Assembly: GCA_943371245.1 (NCBI GenBank) | Contig: CALRTY020000002.1 | Location: 207,861-271,860 of the forward strand | Direction of reading: 5' to 3' | Source: UBA5018 sp947463165 | Lineage (GTDB): Bacteria; Cyanobacteriota; Cyanobacteriia; PCC-6307; Cyanobiaceae | Length of the DNA: 64,000 nucleotides | Part shown: positions 25,546-37,257 of the stretch, piece by piece | How the letters are laid out: each line of letters opens with the position of its first letter | How positions within the stretch are numbered: the stretch's first letter is position 1 | Translations under genes and position numbers: made by a program | Notes under the pieces: model-generated | What the model saw: only the letters and a program-made list of their open reading frames with translations | Databases searched by the model: none | What the model was told of the DNA's origin: nothing

Positions 25546-26637
25546 TCACACCAACCCCTCAGCGAAGCTGAGCCCAGCGAAGAGCCTGCGGCGCAGGCGC
25601 CAGGTGTGTCCATGGCGGAGGTGGGCATTCCAGCTCTGCAGGCGGGTGCGGGCCGCGGCTGCGGGCAGGGCGCCCGTCATCACACCTTCTTGCAGGAGGC
25701 GGAGACGGCGTTTGCCTTTGAGCAGATTGTGGTTTCGCACGCGCACCCGGCCAGAAACCACGCGAAAGCCCACGAAGCTGACGCCATGGCGGGTCTGGCG
25801 GAGCTGGCTCTTGATCGGGTGCAGCCGCAGCCGCAGCGCTTCCAGCTCGGCTTCCATTACGCGCCTTGCCTGGCGGAGGGCCTCCAGGCTGTTGGCGAAG
25901 AGAGCCACATCATCCACGTAGCGCAGGTGGGCGGTGATGCCAGGCAGGGCGGCCAGGCGGTGGTCGAGGGCATCGAGGTGGAGATTGGCGAGAAACTGGC
26001 TGGTGAGGTTGCCGATGGGCAGCCCGCAGGGGCGCTCCAGCGGCGTGAGCAGGTTGTCTCCGGGAAAGGTGTGCAGCGCGGGGCCGATGCTGGCTCCGTT
26101 GGCCAGGATCTGATCGAGGAGCCAGAGGCTGCCGGGGCAGGCGATGCGTTGGGCGAGCTGCTGGCGGAGGATGGTGAGATCGATGCTGGGGAAGTAGAGG
26201 CGGATGTCGGCGCTGAATACCCAGCGATGCCTGGCGCTTTCCGCTATGAAGCGGCGCAGGGCCTTGTGGCTGCCGTAGCCCTGGCGATTGGCGAAACTGG
26301 TGGGGAGGAAGTGTCGCTCCAGGGGCGGCACGATGGCGGCGCAGAGGGCGTGGTGCACCACCCGATCGCGATAGGGCGCAGCGGAAATCAGACGGCGTTT
26401 GGGATCACGGATTTCGAACTGGCGGTAGGGGCCGGGGGTATAGGTGAAGCTTTGAAGTTCCTGTTGGAGCTGGAAGAGATTGGCTTCCAGATGGGCGTTG
26501 AAGGCCAGCACGGCGGGCCGATAGCGCTTGCCCCGCTGGGCGTTGAGGGCAGCGGCATGAAGGGAGGCGAAGCTGGTGATGCGCGGCCAGAGATCAGTGA
26601 GTGGGGCAGATGAATCGCTGCGGCAGTGGTGTGACAC
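25546..26637 (-). CDS. DGR reverse transcriptase
   Basis: 363 residues from a GTG at 26637 (the frame stays open further upstream, so the exact start is uncertain). Retroviral-type RT fold: RPAVLAFNAHLEANLFQLQQEL, YRQFEIRDPKRRLISAAPYRDRVVHHAL, FSADIRLYFPSID (motif A with Asp), GLPIGNLTSQFLANL, where DGR RTs typically have (I/V/L)GxxxSQ, then YVDD at about 240-243 and the GFRVVSG end. Domain-X-type maturase and endonuclease domains are absent, as in DGR enzymes. It converts TR RNA into adenine-mutagenised cDNA. Confidence 0.96.
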   Translation of the reverse strand: MSHHCRSDSSAPLTDLWPRITSFASLHAAALNAQRGKRYRPAVLAFNAHLEANLFQLQQELQSFTYTPGPYRQFEIRDPKRRLISAAPYRDRVVHHALCAAIVPPLERHFLPTSFANRQGYGSHKALRRFIAESARHRWVFSADIRLYFPSIDLTILRQQLAQRIACPGSLWLLDQILANGASIGPALHTFPGDNLLTPLERPCGLPIGNLTSQFLANLHLDALDHRLAALPGITAHLRYVDDVALFANSLEALRQARRVMEAELEALRLRLHPIKSQLRQTRHGVSFVGFRVVSGRVRVRNHNLLKGKRRLRLLQEGVMTGALPAAAARTRLQSWNAHLRHGHTWRLRRRLFAGLSFAEGLV

Positions 26638-26660
26638 CTGATCAGCTGGCTTGGCGACGT

Positions 26661-26828
26661 TTGTTCCAGCAGCTGGTAGAGATTGGCTGTGAGGCGATCA
26701 CCAAGGCCGAATTTATGTTGGCGGGGCAGGCGATGGAGCAGGGGAATGAACCAGCGGATCAGGTCTAGGCAGGCTTCAATGATGGGCAGTTCACCACTGG
26801 GGATGGCTTGGCTGGCAGGGGTGGTCAT
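26661..26828 (-). pseudogene. avd: avd (DGR accessory protein), truncated
   Basis: ATG at 26828 begins a 56-codon match to the first helices of Avd/four-helix-bundle proteins: IIEACLDLIRWFIPLLHRLPRQHKFGLGDRLTANLYQLLEQ. In full Avd proteins about 65-70 residues follow (helices 3-4). Here the frame leaves homology at 26660 and continues only as an overlap with the RT gene. So the pentameric Avd cannot form from this gene alone, unless the N-terminal part is used by fusion or another avd exists elsewhere. Confidence 0.75.
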
Positions 26829-26840
26829 AGTGGGATTTGT

Positions 26841-26869
26841 GAAAAAATTTTTCAGGCGCCTGCGGCGCC
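26841..26869 (-). terminator. Hairpin 97 bp downstream of VR2
   Basis: Minus strand: ggcgcc-gca-ggcgcc stem (26855-26869) followed by an A/T run with six T. Between VP2 and avd. Core stem position relative to VR2 is identical (97 bp) to VR1 and VR3. Confidence 0.8.
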
Positions 26870-26944
26870 AAGCAAAGTGATTACTAGCAAGTTGAATATA
26901 GTTGCAAAAACAAAAAAACAGCCAAATGTAAAGAACTAAAGAGT

Positions 26945-29799
<2,855 letters not shown>

Positions 29800-29803
<4 letters not shown>

Positions 29804-31149
29804 CTGTCATCGCTGGCGCCCAGACGCCGCAGCAAGATGGGCTTGAGCTGGGCCAGGGCCTCCTCCGAGGGGCGGAACTGCTTATCCTCGCTGAAGAGAT
29901 GAATATAATTCAATAGTTGATCGGTGGCGAGATCATGGCGGTCCTGATTGCCCTTTTGCTTAAAGTCTTCGATCAAGCTGTCGATCTGCTCTTGGTGGGA
30001 AGGCCAAAAGTCTTCGCTGATGCTGTTGAAGTGGGAGCGCAGGATCGTATTTAGTAGAGCCGCATTTGGATAGGGCATGGTGATGCGCAGGCAGCGGCGT
30101 TTGAAAGCGGGCGAAAAGTCTCTTTCATCATTGCTCGTCATCACAACGATGGGAAACTGACAGCAGCGCACGGGAACGCGCCTCACCTCCACGGGCATCG
30201 GCTCAATACGCTGATCTTCACAAATTGCACCGGATGGATTGTCATCCATTGCCAAAAGATCCGCCGTTGCCAGCTTCCAAGGCTGGGATGCCTTGTCCTG
30301 TTGACCCTGCTGATACTGGTGTCGGCGTTCACGTGTCAACTCTGGAATATCAAATTCGCCTTCTTCAAATAGATGCAAAAGTTCGTTGGGCAATTGGGGA
30401 TCCGCTTTGTCAATCTCATCAATTAGCAACACACGAGGTAGTAGGGAGGGCAGAAATGCTGTGCCCACCGGTCCAAGGCTGATGTAGTCATCCAGCCTGC
30501 GCTCCGCTGGAAAAGGAGGCCCATCTGTGGCCCCATCTTTGGCCCTATCCTTGGGCCCATCGGCTGGCATTGATTGCATCTGAGCCTGGCGCCGCAGCTG
30601 GTATTCATCCCGTTGCAGGTCTTGAAGCATGCCCAGGGCGTCGTAGCGATAGAGCCCGTCCACAAGGCGCGTTCGGGACGTAATGCGCCAGTGCAGCACC
30701 GGGCCAAGCTGGAGCCGCTGGGCTAAGGCGTAGGCCAAGCTGGTTTTACCTGTGCCTGGTTCGCCTCGCAACAGCAGGGGCCGCCGCAGGTGGATGGCGG
30801 CGTTGACGGCCTGGAGCAGCAGTTCGCTTTCGGAATCGTCTCCAAGACGAAAGCTCTCGCCGCGGCGTTGTGCCTCGATGTCGGCCCTTTGGATGCGTAA
30901 GAGATTAATCCATCTCTCTTTATCAAGTTCGGTGGGGACATTATTCTTGTCAATAAATCTTCGCCAAGGCGGGGCATCTGGCCAGCGTTCAATATTGTGT
31001 GCATAGATTGTTGCCAACTCGTCCAAGTTGATCTTGTTGGATTGCAGCCCAGATGTTCCAGGTTCGCTTGCCAATTGCTTGTCTTTCTTCTCCTCGGCAT
31101 TTGCTGGGAGATGAAAGAGAGGCCATGATGAAGATGGTGTTGAAGACAT
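29800..31149 (-). CDS. MoxR-family AAA+ ATPase of a VMAP conflict system
   Basis: 449 residues. An N-terminal region of about 100 residues, then Walker A GEPGTGKT at 129-136, LHWRITSRTRLVDGLYRYDAL, Walker B VLLIDEIDKADPQLPNELLHLFEEGEF, sensor-type VVMTSNDERDFSPAFKRRC. MoxR proteins work as chaperone-like ATPases with vWA partners; here the partner would be the SAV_2336 protein, whose gene overlaps this one by ATGA. Sits 38 bp after the VMAP-like gene. An RDGPKDRAKDGATDG-like low-complexity insert follows Walker A. Confidence 0.9.
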
Positions 31150-31187
31150 GACGCAAAGTTGTTGAGAAAAGTGTCTATGAATAAATG

Positions 31188-32807
31188 TTAATTTTGGCTC
31201 TGCATCGATCCGCCTATTTCCTGTTCATAGAGAATGGCTTTCGGCCAACGCTCAGGATGATCAATCAAGAGCATCAGGCGAGGGATCCATCCTCTACATT
31301 CTTCTTCCCCTGATAAATATTGTCGCCTCTTGGCCACTATTTCCATGGCGTGGAGATGTTGAGGTGCAACGAGATCCTGCTTGTCATCAGGTTGTGGACC
31401 AATGAGAGACAAGCATTGTTCTAAGTATTTCAGCCTACATGTTGCCGTCTCCCCTGTGTCGGTGTCCTTGTCTGTTACATGAAAGTTTCTCCACCATGCG
31501 CAGATCGGTATTTGAGAATCGATGATCAACCAGAACAGGTAAGATAGCTTTTCAGCTTCAGCAGAAAGATCAAGCAGCATCAACAGGCCAGCAACTTCAT
31601 TCCTTCTGAGACGGGTATTCAAGAGGCCTGGCTCTAACTGAGATGGTTGAGAAGCTTTGTCAAGCATCGCGTTCCCTCGACGCAAGTCTGCACACTTGTT
31701 GCGCAGACTTGCCAATTGTCTTTGCTGTGCCATCTGGATGCGATCTAGAGATCGCAGAACAAAGGGAGTTCCGCATTCGGAAAGATCCATTGGTATCAAT
31801 TCGCCACCCAAGGGTATTTCGATTTTCATGGGAGGGCTTTCCATGAGCAGCTTATGGGGAAGGAAAATTTCAAGATATAAATTATGTTGCGACATTTTTC
31901 TGGCATTAGTGAGCCATTGGCCCAGGAGTTTTGGGAAGATCTCCATCGTACCCTTTGGCCACTTTCTGTGAGGTTCTCGGTCAGCATCCAAGCCGATGAA
32001 ATTATCAGTACCCAAGCTGATGGGATCAGAGGAACTTTCCAGCATGAGTTCTGCCCGGAACTGGTATTTGTGATTTTCGCAAAATTTCGAATCAATCTGA
32101 ATGAGCAAAAAAGAAGCCTTATTCATTTCGTTTCTAGCAGCATTTGCCTTTGCAAACAGTTGCTTGAATTCTTCTATCGCACTGGGGTGGCAGCTTGCTA
32201 AAAGCTGTTTAAGATGGACTTTTATTTGCTCTTTAGCCGCCAAGAGTGCAAGGTTAATCTCTGTAGATTTCAGGGAAAGAGGCCTACCTGGTTGTGCCAT
32301 CTCCGTGACAACTTGACTAATTACTTCACTTGCAATCTGTTCATCAATTGCATCGATTAAAGAATCAAGAAAGCTCAAGTCGGCTTCCATGAGTGCATTA
32401 GTAGGTATAATTTCTGAGTTGAAAGCCGGCTGATTATCCAGCTGAATGGCGTAATTTTTTAGATCTTTTTCCAGCTTTTTGCGTAGTTTATTATTCGTAA
32501 TAAATTTGATGCTTGATAACCTCAAGAGATCCAGGCCATTGGTGTGCTCGCTACATACCATCACTAGATCCAGGCAGTTATCGCGAAGAATACTAGTTAT
32601 TCTAAGATTTTCCGTTATTACTCTACCATGTAATGTTTTTCCTTCAGTATTTGTTGTAGTTTTTCTTAGATATTGCATGATTCGGTCTAAAACTTTTTCT
32701 GGATTCCGATTACCCAATGCCTCCATCAATGAATTAACTAAGTTTTCTTGCAAGTCCTCTTCTAAATCCTCTCCTAAATCTTCTTGTGAGTTAAATGATT
32801 TAGGCAT
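31188..32807 (-). CDS. VMAP-like (vWA-MoxR-associated protein)
   Basis: 539 residues. An acidic N-terminus, a helical middle, then a C-terminal region with FRAELMLESSSDPISLG, LYLEIFLPHKLLMESPPMKIEIPL and the end GWIPRLMLLIDHPERWPKAILYEQEIGGSM. That ending matches the VMAP C-terminal domain, in which an ILxxDDPxRxP-type strand is followed by a short tail. Family call rests on this C-terminus and on the MoxR and SAV_2336 neighbours. In known ternary systems VMAP links the vWA/MoxR sensor to an effector. Overlaps the effector gene by 8 bp. GC is clearly lower than in the core genes. Confidence 0.75.
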   Translation of the reverse strand: MPKSFNSQEDLGEDLEEDLQENLVNSLMEALGNRNPEKVLDRIMQYLRKTTTNTEGKTLHGRVITENLRITSILRDNCLDLVMVCSEHTNGLDLLRLSSIKFITNNKLRKKLEKDLKNYAIQLDNQPAFNSEIIPTNALMEADLSFLDSLIDAIDEQIASEVISQVVTEMAQPGRPLSLKSTEINLALLAAKEQIKVHLKQLLASCHPSAIEEFKQLFAKANAARNEMNKASFLLIQIDSKFCENHKYQFRAELMLESSSDPISLGTDNFIGLDADREPHRKWPKGTMEIFPKLLGQWLTNARKMSQHNLYLEIFLPHKLLMESPPMKIEIPLGGELIPMDLSECGTPFVLRSLDRIQMAQQRQLASLRNKCADLRRGNAMLDKASQPSQLEPGLLNTRLRRNEVAGLLMLLDLSAEAEKLSYLFWLIIDSQIPICAWWRNFHVTDKDTDTGETATCRLKYLEQCLSLIGPQPDDKQDLVAPQHLHAMEIVAKRRQYLSGEEECRGWIPRLMLLIDHPERWPKAILYEQEIGGSMQSQN

Positions 32808-35031
32808 TTGCAGTCATCTCATGATCCTTGGTTTGCTGCAAGATTTGAAAAGCTTTTTTAATCTCACTTGCGGCTGATTTTTCTCCTAAAGCTATTAAAC
32901 ATATCCGCCTAAACGTAGCAAATCCATCTAAATATTTATTGCATTCGTCAAGGATCTGTTCGTAGTCGCCGATCGAGTCCTGCCGGCGCTGGACACCAAT
33001 GTAGATGGCTTTTCCAGTTTCACCGCAATACCGGATCCTGCGCATAACGTCGTTCCTTTGATTTGGATCACCAAGATGCTCTGCGAGCAGTTTCGCAAGT
33101 TGATCCATGGCCTCCAGCAAAGTCAGCTCTTCCTCTGTTGCTGGCGCCGTATCTGTTGGCGGGGAATCGTAGCTAAAATTACCGTCCCAATCCACTTTGT
33201 AGAAAGACGGATATTGCTTACCAGCAGACTGATCTGCTTTCTGTGGGCGGCAAATTTCCTGAACCTTATTGGCAATGGCCTCCATAGCCGGAGGCCATGG
33301 TGTGATGGATTGGCAATCTGCTTGCAACTGTTCAAGGAAAATCTTAGTGAAGTAGCCATATTTCTCCTCGCCAAGATTTTTTGCCGGTTGCCCAGGTTGA
33401 CTGGCGAAAAGTACGAACTGGCTCCTCTTGGTGGGGTTTCCCACTGGAAGATCCAGCCCCGGAGGGGGGTCACAAAGGTTGCGGTGAAAAGAGCGGCAGG
33501 TATCGAGGAGAAAGATCTGCTGTGGAAACCCAGTGCAATTCTGGCTTGAGAAGCTGGCACGAAGATTTTCAAGGGTATAGCTGGCCATGTCTGTGTTTGT
33601 GGCCTCAGACAGGAATAGACACTGGCGATCATTGCTGATCACTCCATGCCCCGCCCAATAAATGATCAACAGGCTTGCATTTGATGCTGGCAGATTTCTT
33701 AAGCTATCAAATGTTTGTCGAAGTGCCTGATTTGTGGCTTCTTTGGGATTCACCCCGGCGGCCTGCAACCTGGATTGATTCCGATCCAATGCTGATACAT
33801 GCAGATGAAGATGGCCCTCAGGTACGCCACTGGCCAGGAGCCAAGAACGGATGGCTAGCGAGTCATTCAGCGGACCATCCAAATCCCAGCCATCATCGGC
33901 GCGATACTTCTCGATACCAACGATCACCGCGTGGGTGTGCTCAGGGCTGGCGGTCTGCGTCTGGATTCGTATCGGGTCCGAACAACGGTCCCGCTCCTGC
34001 CGAGCCCGCCGCTCCTCCCGCTCCCGGGCCTGGCGCGTCTCCTCCGCTCGCCGGTCGCGGTGGCGCTGCTCTTGAAGCCTGAGCGCCTTATCCTCCTGGA
34101 AAGCATTGTGGATTTGCAGCCCGATCTGCTCGAAGGCCTTTTCGCGCTCCCGTTCGCTCATGTCCAAGAGGGTGTGGTCGGGGGGGTGGATCGCGGCCTG
34201 GATCTCCCGCAACTCCGTCACGCGCCAAAGGCAGGGGGCCACAGGCACCCAGAGGATGCGTAGCCTGCGCTCTTTCTCGGCCGCGAACAACTGAGGCAGC
34301 TCCACCTCTTTCACGAAGTCAGACGCGAGGAAGTCCGCGCTCACAAGCAACAACGCCAACCGTGTTCGGGCTAGCGCTTCATCAATCTCCGAGCGCCAGC
34401 GGGCGCCGGCCTGGATGCGTCGGTCGTCCCATATAACCACGTTGTGGTAGGTCTCCAAGGGGCGCAGCATCTTGCGCAATCTCTCCAGTACGTCCCGGTC
34501 GCAGTGGCTATAGCTTATGAACAGCTGGGACCGTTCCACCGGAGGCCTTGGCACAAGGCCAGAAATGCCTTCTTCGAAAGATCCACGAGCATACTTGTTC
34601 AATGATGTGGATAGCTCGTCAATTAATTTGTCTGCTGATACCTTCTTATAGATTCCCACTTCCTTCCGAAAGTTAATGTTGCTCTCTACGTCTGCAGGGG
34701 TGACATCATAATATGCTTTTGATGCTTTGATTTGAAAGGCATAGCACTGTTTACCTAGTTTTTTTGCATGCCTAAATTCATGGTGCGTATAACTGAGACC
34801 TTCGCCATATTCGCTATCAGATCTTGTGCCATAACATGCACCGAGGAGCAGGATGTATATATCGCATCTTTGTATATCGTCAAAACATGTCTTCAGAACC
34901 GGGTGAGGGCTCTGCGCTTCGCTGTTTACAGGTGTATAGAGACCGGCTTGTTTTGCCAGCCAGTCAAACACCAACTTTCGTTCATGCTTCAGGTCGCTAA
35001 ACGTACTTGAGATGTAGCAAAGGGGAGCCAT
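32800..35031 (-). CDS. TIR-caspase effector with DUF4062 N-terminus
   Basis: 743 residues. DUF4062 (CYISSTFSDLKHERKLVFDWL, 5-150); TIR domain (LFISYSHCDRDVLERL, 170-290, with Glu in FVKEVELPQL as NADase candidate); an Arg/Glu-rich coiled coil (310-350); caspase C14 domain (HAVIVGIEKY 367, catalytic His462 in YWAGHG and Cys512 in LLDTCRS); and a C-terminal ~80-residue helical segment (about 640-725) like effector-associated domains. Both candidate active sites look intact. It would kill or arrest the cell by NAD depletion and/or proteolysis when triggered. First gene of the operon, overlapping the VMAP-like gene. Confidence 0.9.
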   Translation of the reverse strand: MAPLCYISSTFSDLKHERKLVFDWLAKQAGLYTPVNSEAQSPHPVLKTCFDDIQRCDIYILLLGACYGTRSDSEYGEGLSYTHHEFRHAKKLGKQCYAFQIKASKAYYDVTPADVESNINFRKEVGIYKKVSADKLIDELSTSLNKYARGSFEEGISGLVPRPPVERSQLFISYSHCDRDVLERLRKMLRPLETYHNVVIWDDRRIQAGARWRSEIDEALARTRLALLLVSADFLASDFVKEVELPQLFAAEKERRLRILWVPVAPCLWRVTELREIQAAIHPPDHTLLDMSEREREKAFEQIGLQIHNAFQEDKALRLQEQRHRDRRAEETRQAREREERRARQERDRCSDPIRIQTQTASPEHTHAVIVGIEKYRADDGWDLDGPLNDSLAIRSWLLASGVPEGHLHLHVSALDRNQSRLQAAGVNPKEATNQALRQTFDSLRNLPASNASLLIIYWAGHGVISNDRQCLFLSEATNTDMASYTLENLRASFSSQNCTGFPQQIFLLDTCRSFHRNLCDPPPGLDLPVGNPTKRSQFVLFASQPGQPAKNLGEEKYGYFTKIFLEQLQADCQSITPWPPAMEAIANKVQEICRPQKADQSAGKQYPSFYKVDWDGNFSYDSPPTDTAPATEEELTLLEAMDQLAKLLAEHLGDPNQRNDVMRRIRYCGETGKAIYIGVQRRQDSIGDYEQILDECNKYLDGFATFRRICLIALGEKSAASEIKKAFQILQQTKDHEMTANA

Positions 35032-35573
35032 GCTTGTCAGCTCCTTTGTAATGCCGTCGTCGTTGCCGGGATTATATCGACACCCTTCTCGTTATGCATT
35101 TTTCTGGCTGAGATAGATTTGTCAACAGATCTGTGAGGTTGCCAGGCGCTGGAGCGCATGGCCCCTGGATCCAAGTTCAGGAGCTTCACCAGGATGGATG
35201 AAGAGTCGGATCCCCTTGGCAGACCCGCACTTCCACATGCTGCGCAGGAGCCCCACATGCCTCTACTCAGAAGAGATAGGTGTAATTGTCGCACACTAGC
35301 CGTTTCACTGCTCATTCCCTGAGCCTTGAATCACTGCACTTTCGGCCATGGCCCAATGGCCGCCGAGTGCACCAACCTTTATCAACTCGGCAGATCCCAG
35401 CAAAAAGCTCTCCGATTCTTTGTCATTAGGAATTCGGAGAACAGGATGAAAGAATTGGTCGCAGAAGTGGAGAGAAATTTTCAAGCGCCTACGGCGCTAT
35501 ATGATCCAGCCTTGCGTTCCTTACTAGCTCTCAAAAAAAGCAAAAAACAGCCAAATGTAAAGAACTAAAGAGT
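35032..35573. other. Promoter region of the conflict operon and 3' flank of VP3
   Basis: About 540 bp without a supported gene. The right part (about 35471-35573) is the conserved VP3 3' flank: the hairpin at 35484-35498 and the block aacagccaaatgtaaagaac, also found behind VP1 and VP2. The left part should hold the promoter of the TIR-caspase operon; no clear consensus seen. Confidence 0.5.
35471..35498 (-). terminator. Hairpin 97 bp downstream of VR3
   Basis: Minus strand: agcgcc-gta-ggcgct stem (35484-35498) followed by an A/T-rich stretch (tgaaaatttctc). Same stem, and same 97-bp spacing from the VR, as behind VP1 and VP2. Confidence 0.75.
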
Positions 35574-36452
35574 TTAAGCGTAAAGAAGCAAGTCCTGGGG
35601 GAGGCAACAGACGCGGAACCCCACAGCGTTGCGCAGGTCGCCCGGGTGGCCGTAGCTGCGGTAGGCCGAGCGGCAGCCGCCGGGGCGGCCGTCCCAAGAA
35701 CCGCCGCGCAGCAGCCTAATTCCTACATCATTAGATTTGTCGTTAGTCCATGGGCTACCATCTGCCGGTGCTCCATTATAGGTATTATGCCATTGATCAG
35801 CGCACCATTCCCACACATTGCCATGCATATCATGGAGTCCCCAGGCGTTGCCAGGAAAGCTGGCAACCTCAACGGTTTTCTGGCGATACGCTCCTTTCGG
35901 TCCATCTCCGTAACTATAAGTACTTCTGTAATTCGCCAGTTCTGTGGTGAGCGTGGCGCCGAAGTAAAAGGGTGTGGTAGTGTCAGCCCGGCAGGCATAT
36001 TCCCAGCGAGCCTCACTGGGAAGGTGATAATTCTTGCCGGTGCGTTGCCTTAGCCGCCGGCAAAACTCCCGCGCCTGGGCCCATCTCACATTCTCCACCG
36101 GCCGGTTGGCGCCCTTGAATCTGGAGGGATTCGGATTTAGATCCATCCCCCAGGGCTTTTCCCCATCCTTCGGCTCCCATCTAGCCACCGCTCGCCACTG
36201 GGCCTGGGTCACAGGCGTGCGCCCCATCAGAAACTCACCCACCTGCACCCGCTGCAAGGGCCTTTCATTGGCGCGGCTGCCTTCCTCCTCCTCAGCTGCC
36301 CCCATCAGGAAGCTGCCGGCCGGAATCCGCATCAGGGTTAGCTCCACGCCAGGTGCGAGAAGCTCGCGATAAGCCAGCTGGCGGATGCGCCAGCGGATCA
36401 GGCGCCAGGGTTCCGTTGGTGCGGTGGTCGCCGCAGCTGGGGGGCTGGTCAT
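35574..36452 (-). CDS. DGR variable protein 3, FGE-sulfatase/C-type-lectin fold
   Basis: 292 residues, one FGE-sulfatase domain (MRIPAGSFLMGAAEEEEGS about 40-58, FLMGRTPVTQAQW, YHLPSEARWEYACRAD, AWGLHDMHGNVWEWCADQW, LLRGGSW, GFRVCCLPQDLLLYA). VR3 spans about residues 246-286. No signal peptide. It lies upstream of the TIR-caspase operon on the same strand, 9 kb from the RT and TR, so retrohoming would act at a distance. It may be an alternative recognition subunit for the same system. Confidence 0.92.
   Translation of the reverse strand: MTSPPAAATTAPTEPWRLIRWRIRQLAYRELLAPGVELTLMRIPAGSFLMGAAEEEEGSRANERPLQRVQVGEFLMGRTPVTQAQWRAVARWEPKDGEKPWGMDLNPNPSRFKGANRPVENVRWAQAREFCRRLRQRTGKNYHLPSEARWEYACRADTTTPFYFGATLTTELANYRSTYSYGDGPKGAYRQKTVEVASFPGNAWGLHDMHGNVWEWCADQWHNTYNGAPADGSPWTNDKSNDVGIRLLRGGSWDGRPGGCRSAYRSYGHPGDLRNAVGFRVCCLPQDLLLYA
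35595..35715 (-). repeat. Variable repeat VR3
   Basis: 121 bp, gap-free against the TR. I count 17 changes at TR adenines and a single change at a non-adenine (third base of the Gly codon before the variable Asn, ggg to ggc). Written from this TR, independently of VR2. Confidence 0.96.
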
Positions 36453-36626
36453 GGAGGGCAGGCCGAGCCGTCGCCCCCAACCCTATGGCCAGCGGCCCTT
36501 AAAGCTGGCCGCCTTGGCGCTTGCGGTCCTGCGTTTGTGCGCCCGTGCCTGTTGCTTCCCGATCCCGCTCCAGCCGCTCAGTAAAAGCCGCTACCGCTGC
36601 CCGAACGTAGGGCCTTCCATTCGGCG

Positions 36627-36825
36627 GCGGCCCTCTATGCCACCTGGGCCCATGAGGCCATCCACTCCTCAGGCCACAGCTCCCGATTGGCCCGCGATCT
36701 ATATCGGCACTGCCCTGGCCAACCACACCGCCTATCTGGGCCACTGGCTGCGGCGATGCTGCCGGAGCCTGAATGGGGCCTCAAAAGCCCGCAGCACAGC
36801 ATTGCAACGCTCCAAGGGGATGGAA
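36627..36825 (+). pseudogene. ArdC-like antirestriction/zincin relic
   Basis: AALYATWAHEAIHSSGHSSRLARDL resembles the ALHELTHWTGHxSRLxRD zincin motif of ArdC/DUF1738 proteins, and after a frame change NHTAYLGHWL matches the conserved ending NxAAYxxSWL. The middle of the domain is deleted. ArdC proteins are plasmid or phage antirestriction factors. The surrounding 36453-37059 has no other supported gene. Confidence 0.5.
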
Positions 36826-37059
36826 GGTTTCGGCATTGTCAGGGATCCGCTGTTAGAGGGTTCCCAAGCCATCAGCTGGATTTGTTCTAACTCTCACCTG
36901 GGAATTTGTTGTTTGGGAGTACGTCCCAAACAAATGAGCCAACTGGGGTTTCCAGCGGCCTGCCGCAGTCTCACTCCAGATGGGAGCGGAGCCAGATGGA
37001 TCGCTGAAAAAGCTTGCGATACAGTTGGTCTGTCAGTCGTAGCAAGCTGCGAGTTGCCA

Positions 37060-37131
37060 TGGGTCGCCTGAGATTCGAACTCAGGACCAATCGGTTAAAA
37101 GCCGAGTGCTCTACCGCTGAGCTAGCGACCC
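37060..37131 (-). tRNA. trnK: tRNA-Lys (TTT anticodon)
   Basis: 72-nt cloverleaf on the minus strand: acceptor gggtcgc/gcgaccc with discriminator A, D-arm gctcagcggtagagc, anticodon loop cttttaa (TTT), T-arm ctgag-ttcgaat-ctcag. The CCA is not encoded. It marks the right edge of the accessory region; tRNA genes are frequent island boundaries, but no duplicated 3' end was found in the window. Confidence 0.97.
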
Positions 37132-37257
37132 GCACCCATTGCCGGGCACCTAAGGACCGTATCACCCGAAGGGGTCCGGTTCCAAGTGCCCTGGGCGATT
37201 GGCCGCCACTGGCGGGGCAGAAAGCTGTGATGGCGAGGCTTTTGGCCCTGCTGGCCC

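Noticed and set aside
25336..26613. 425-codon plus-strand open frame antisense to the reverse transcriptase and TR
   Set aside because: The minus strand carries all RT motifs; the plus frame is a compositional shadow.
37060..37131. tRNA-Lys as a proven integration site
   Set aside because: I searched the window by eye for a second copy of the tRNA 3' end and found none.
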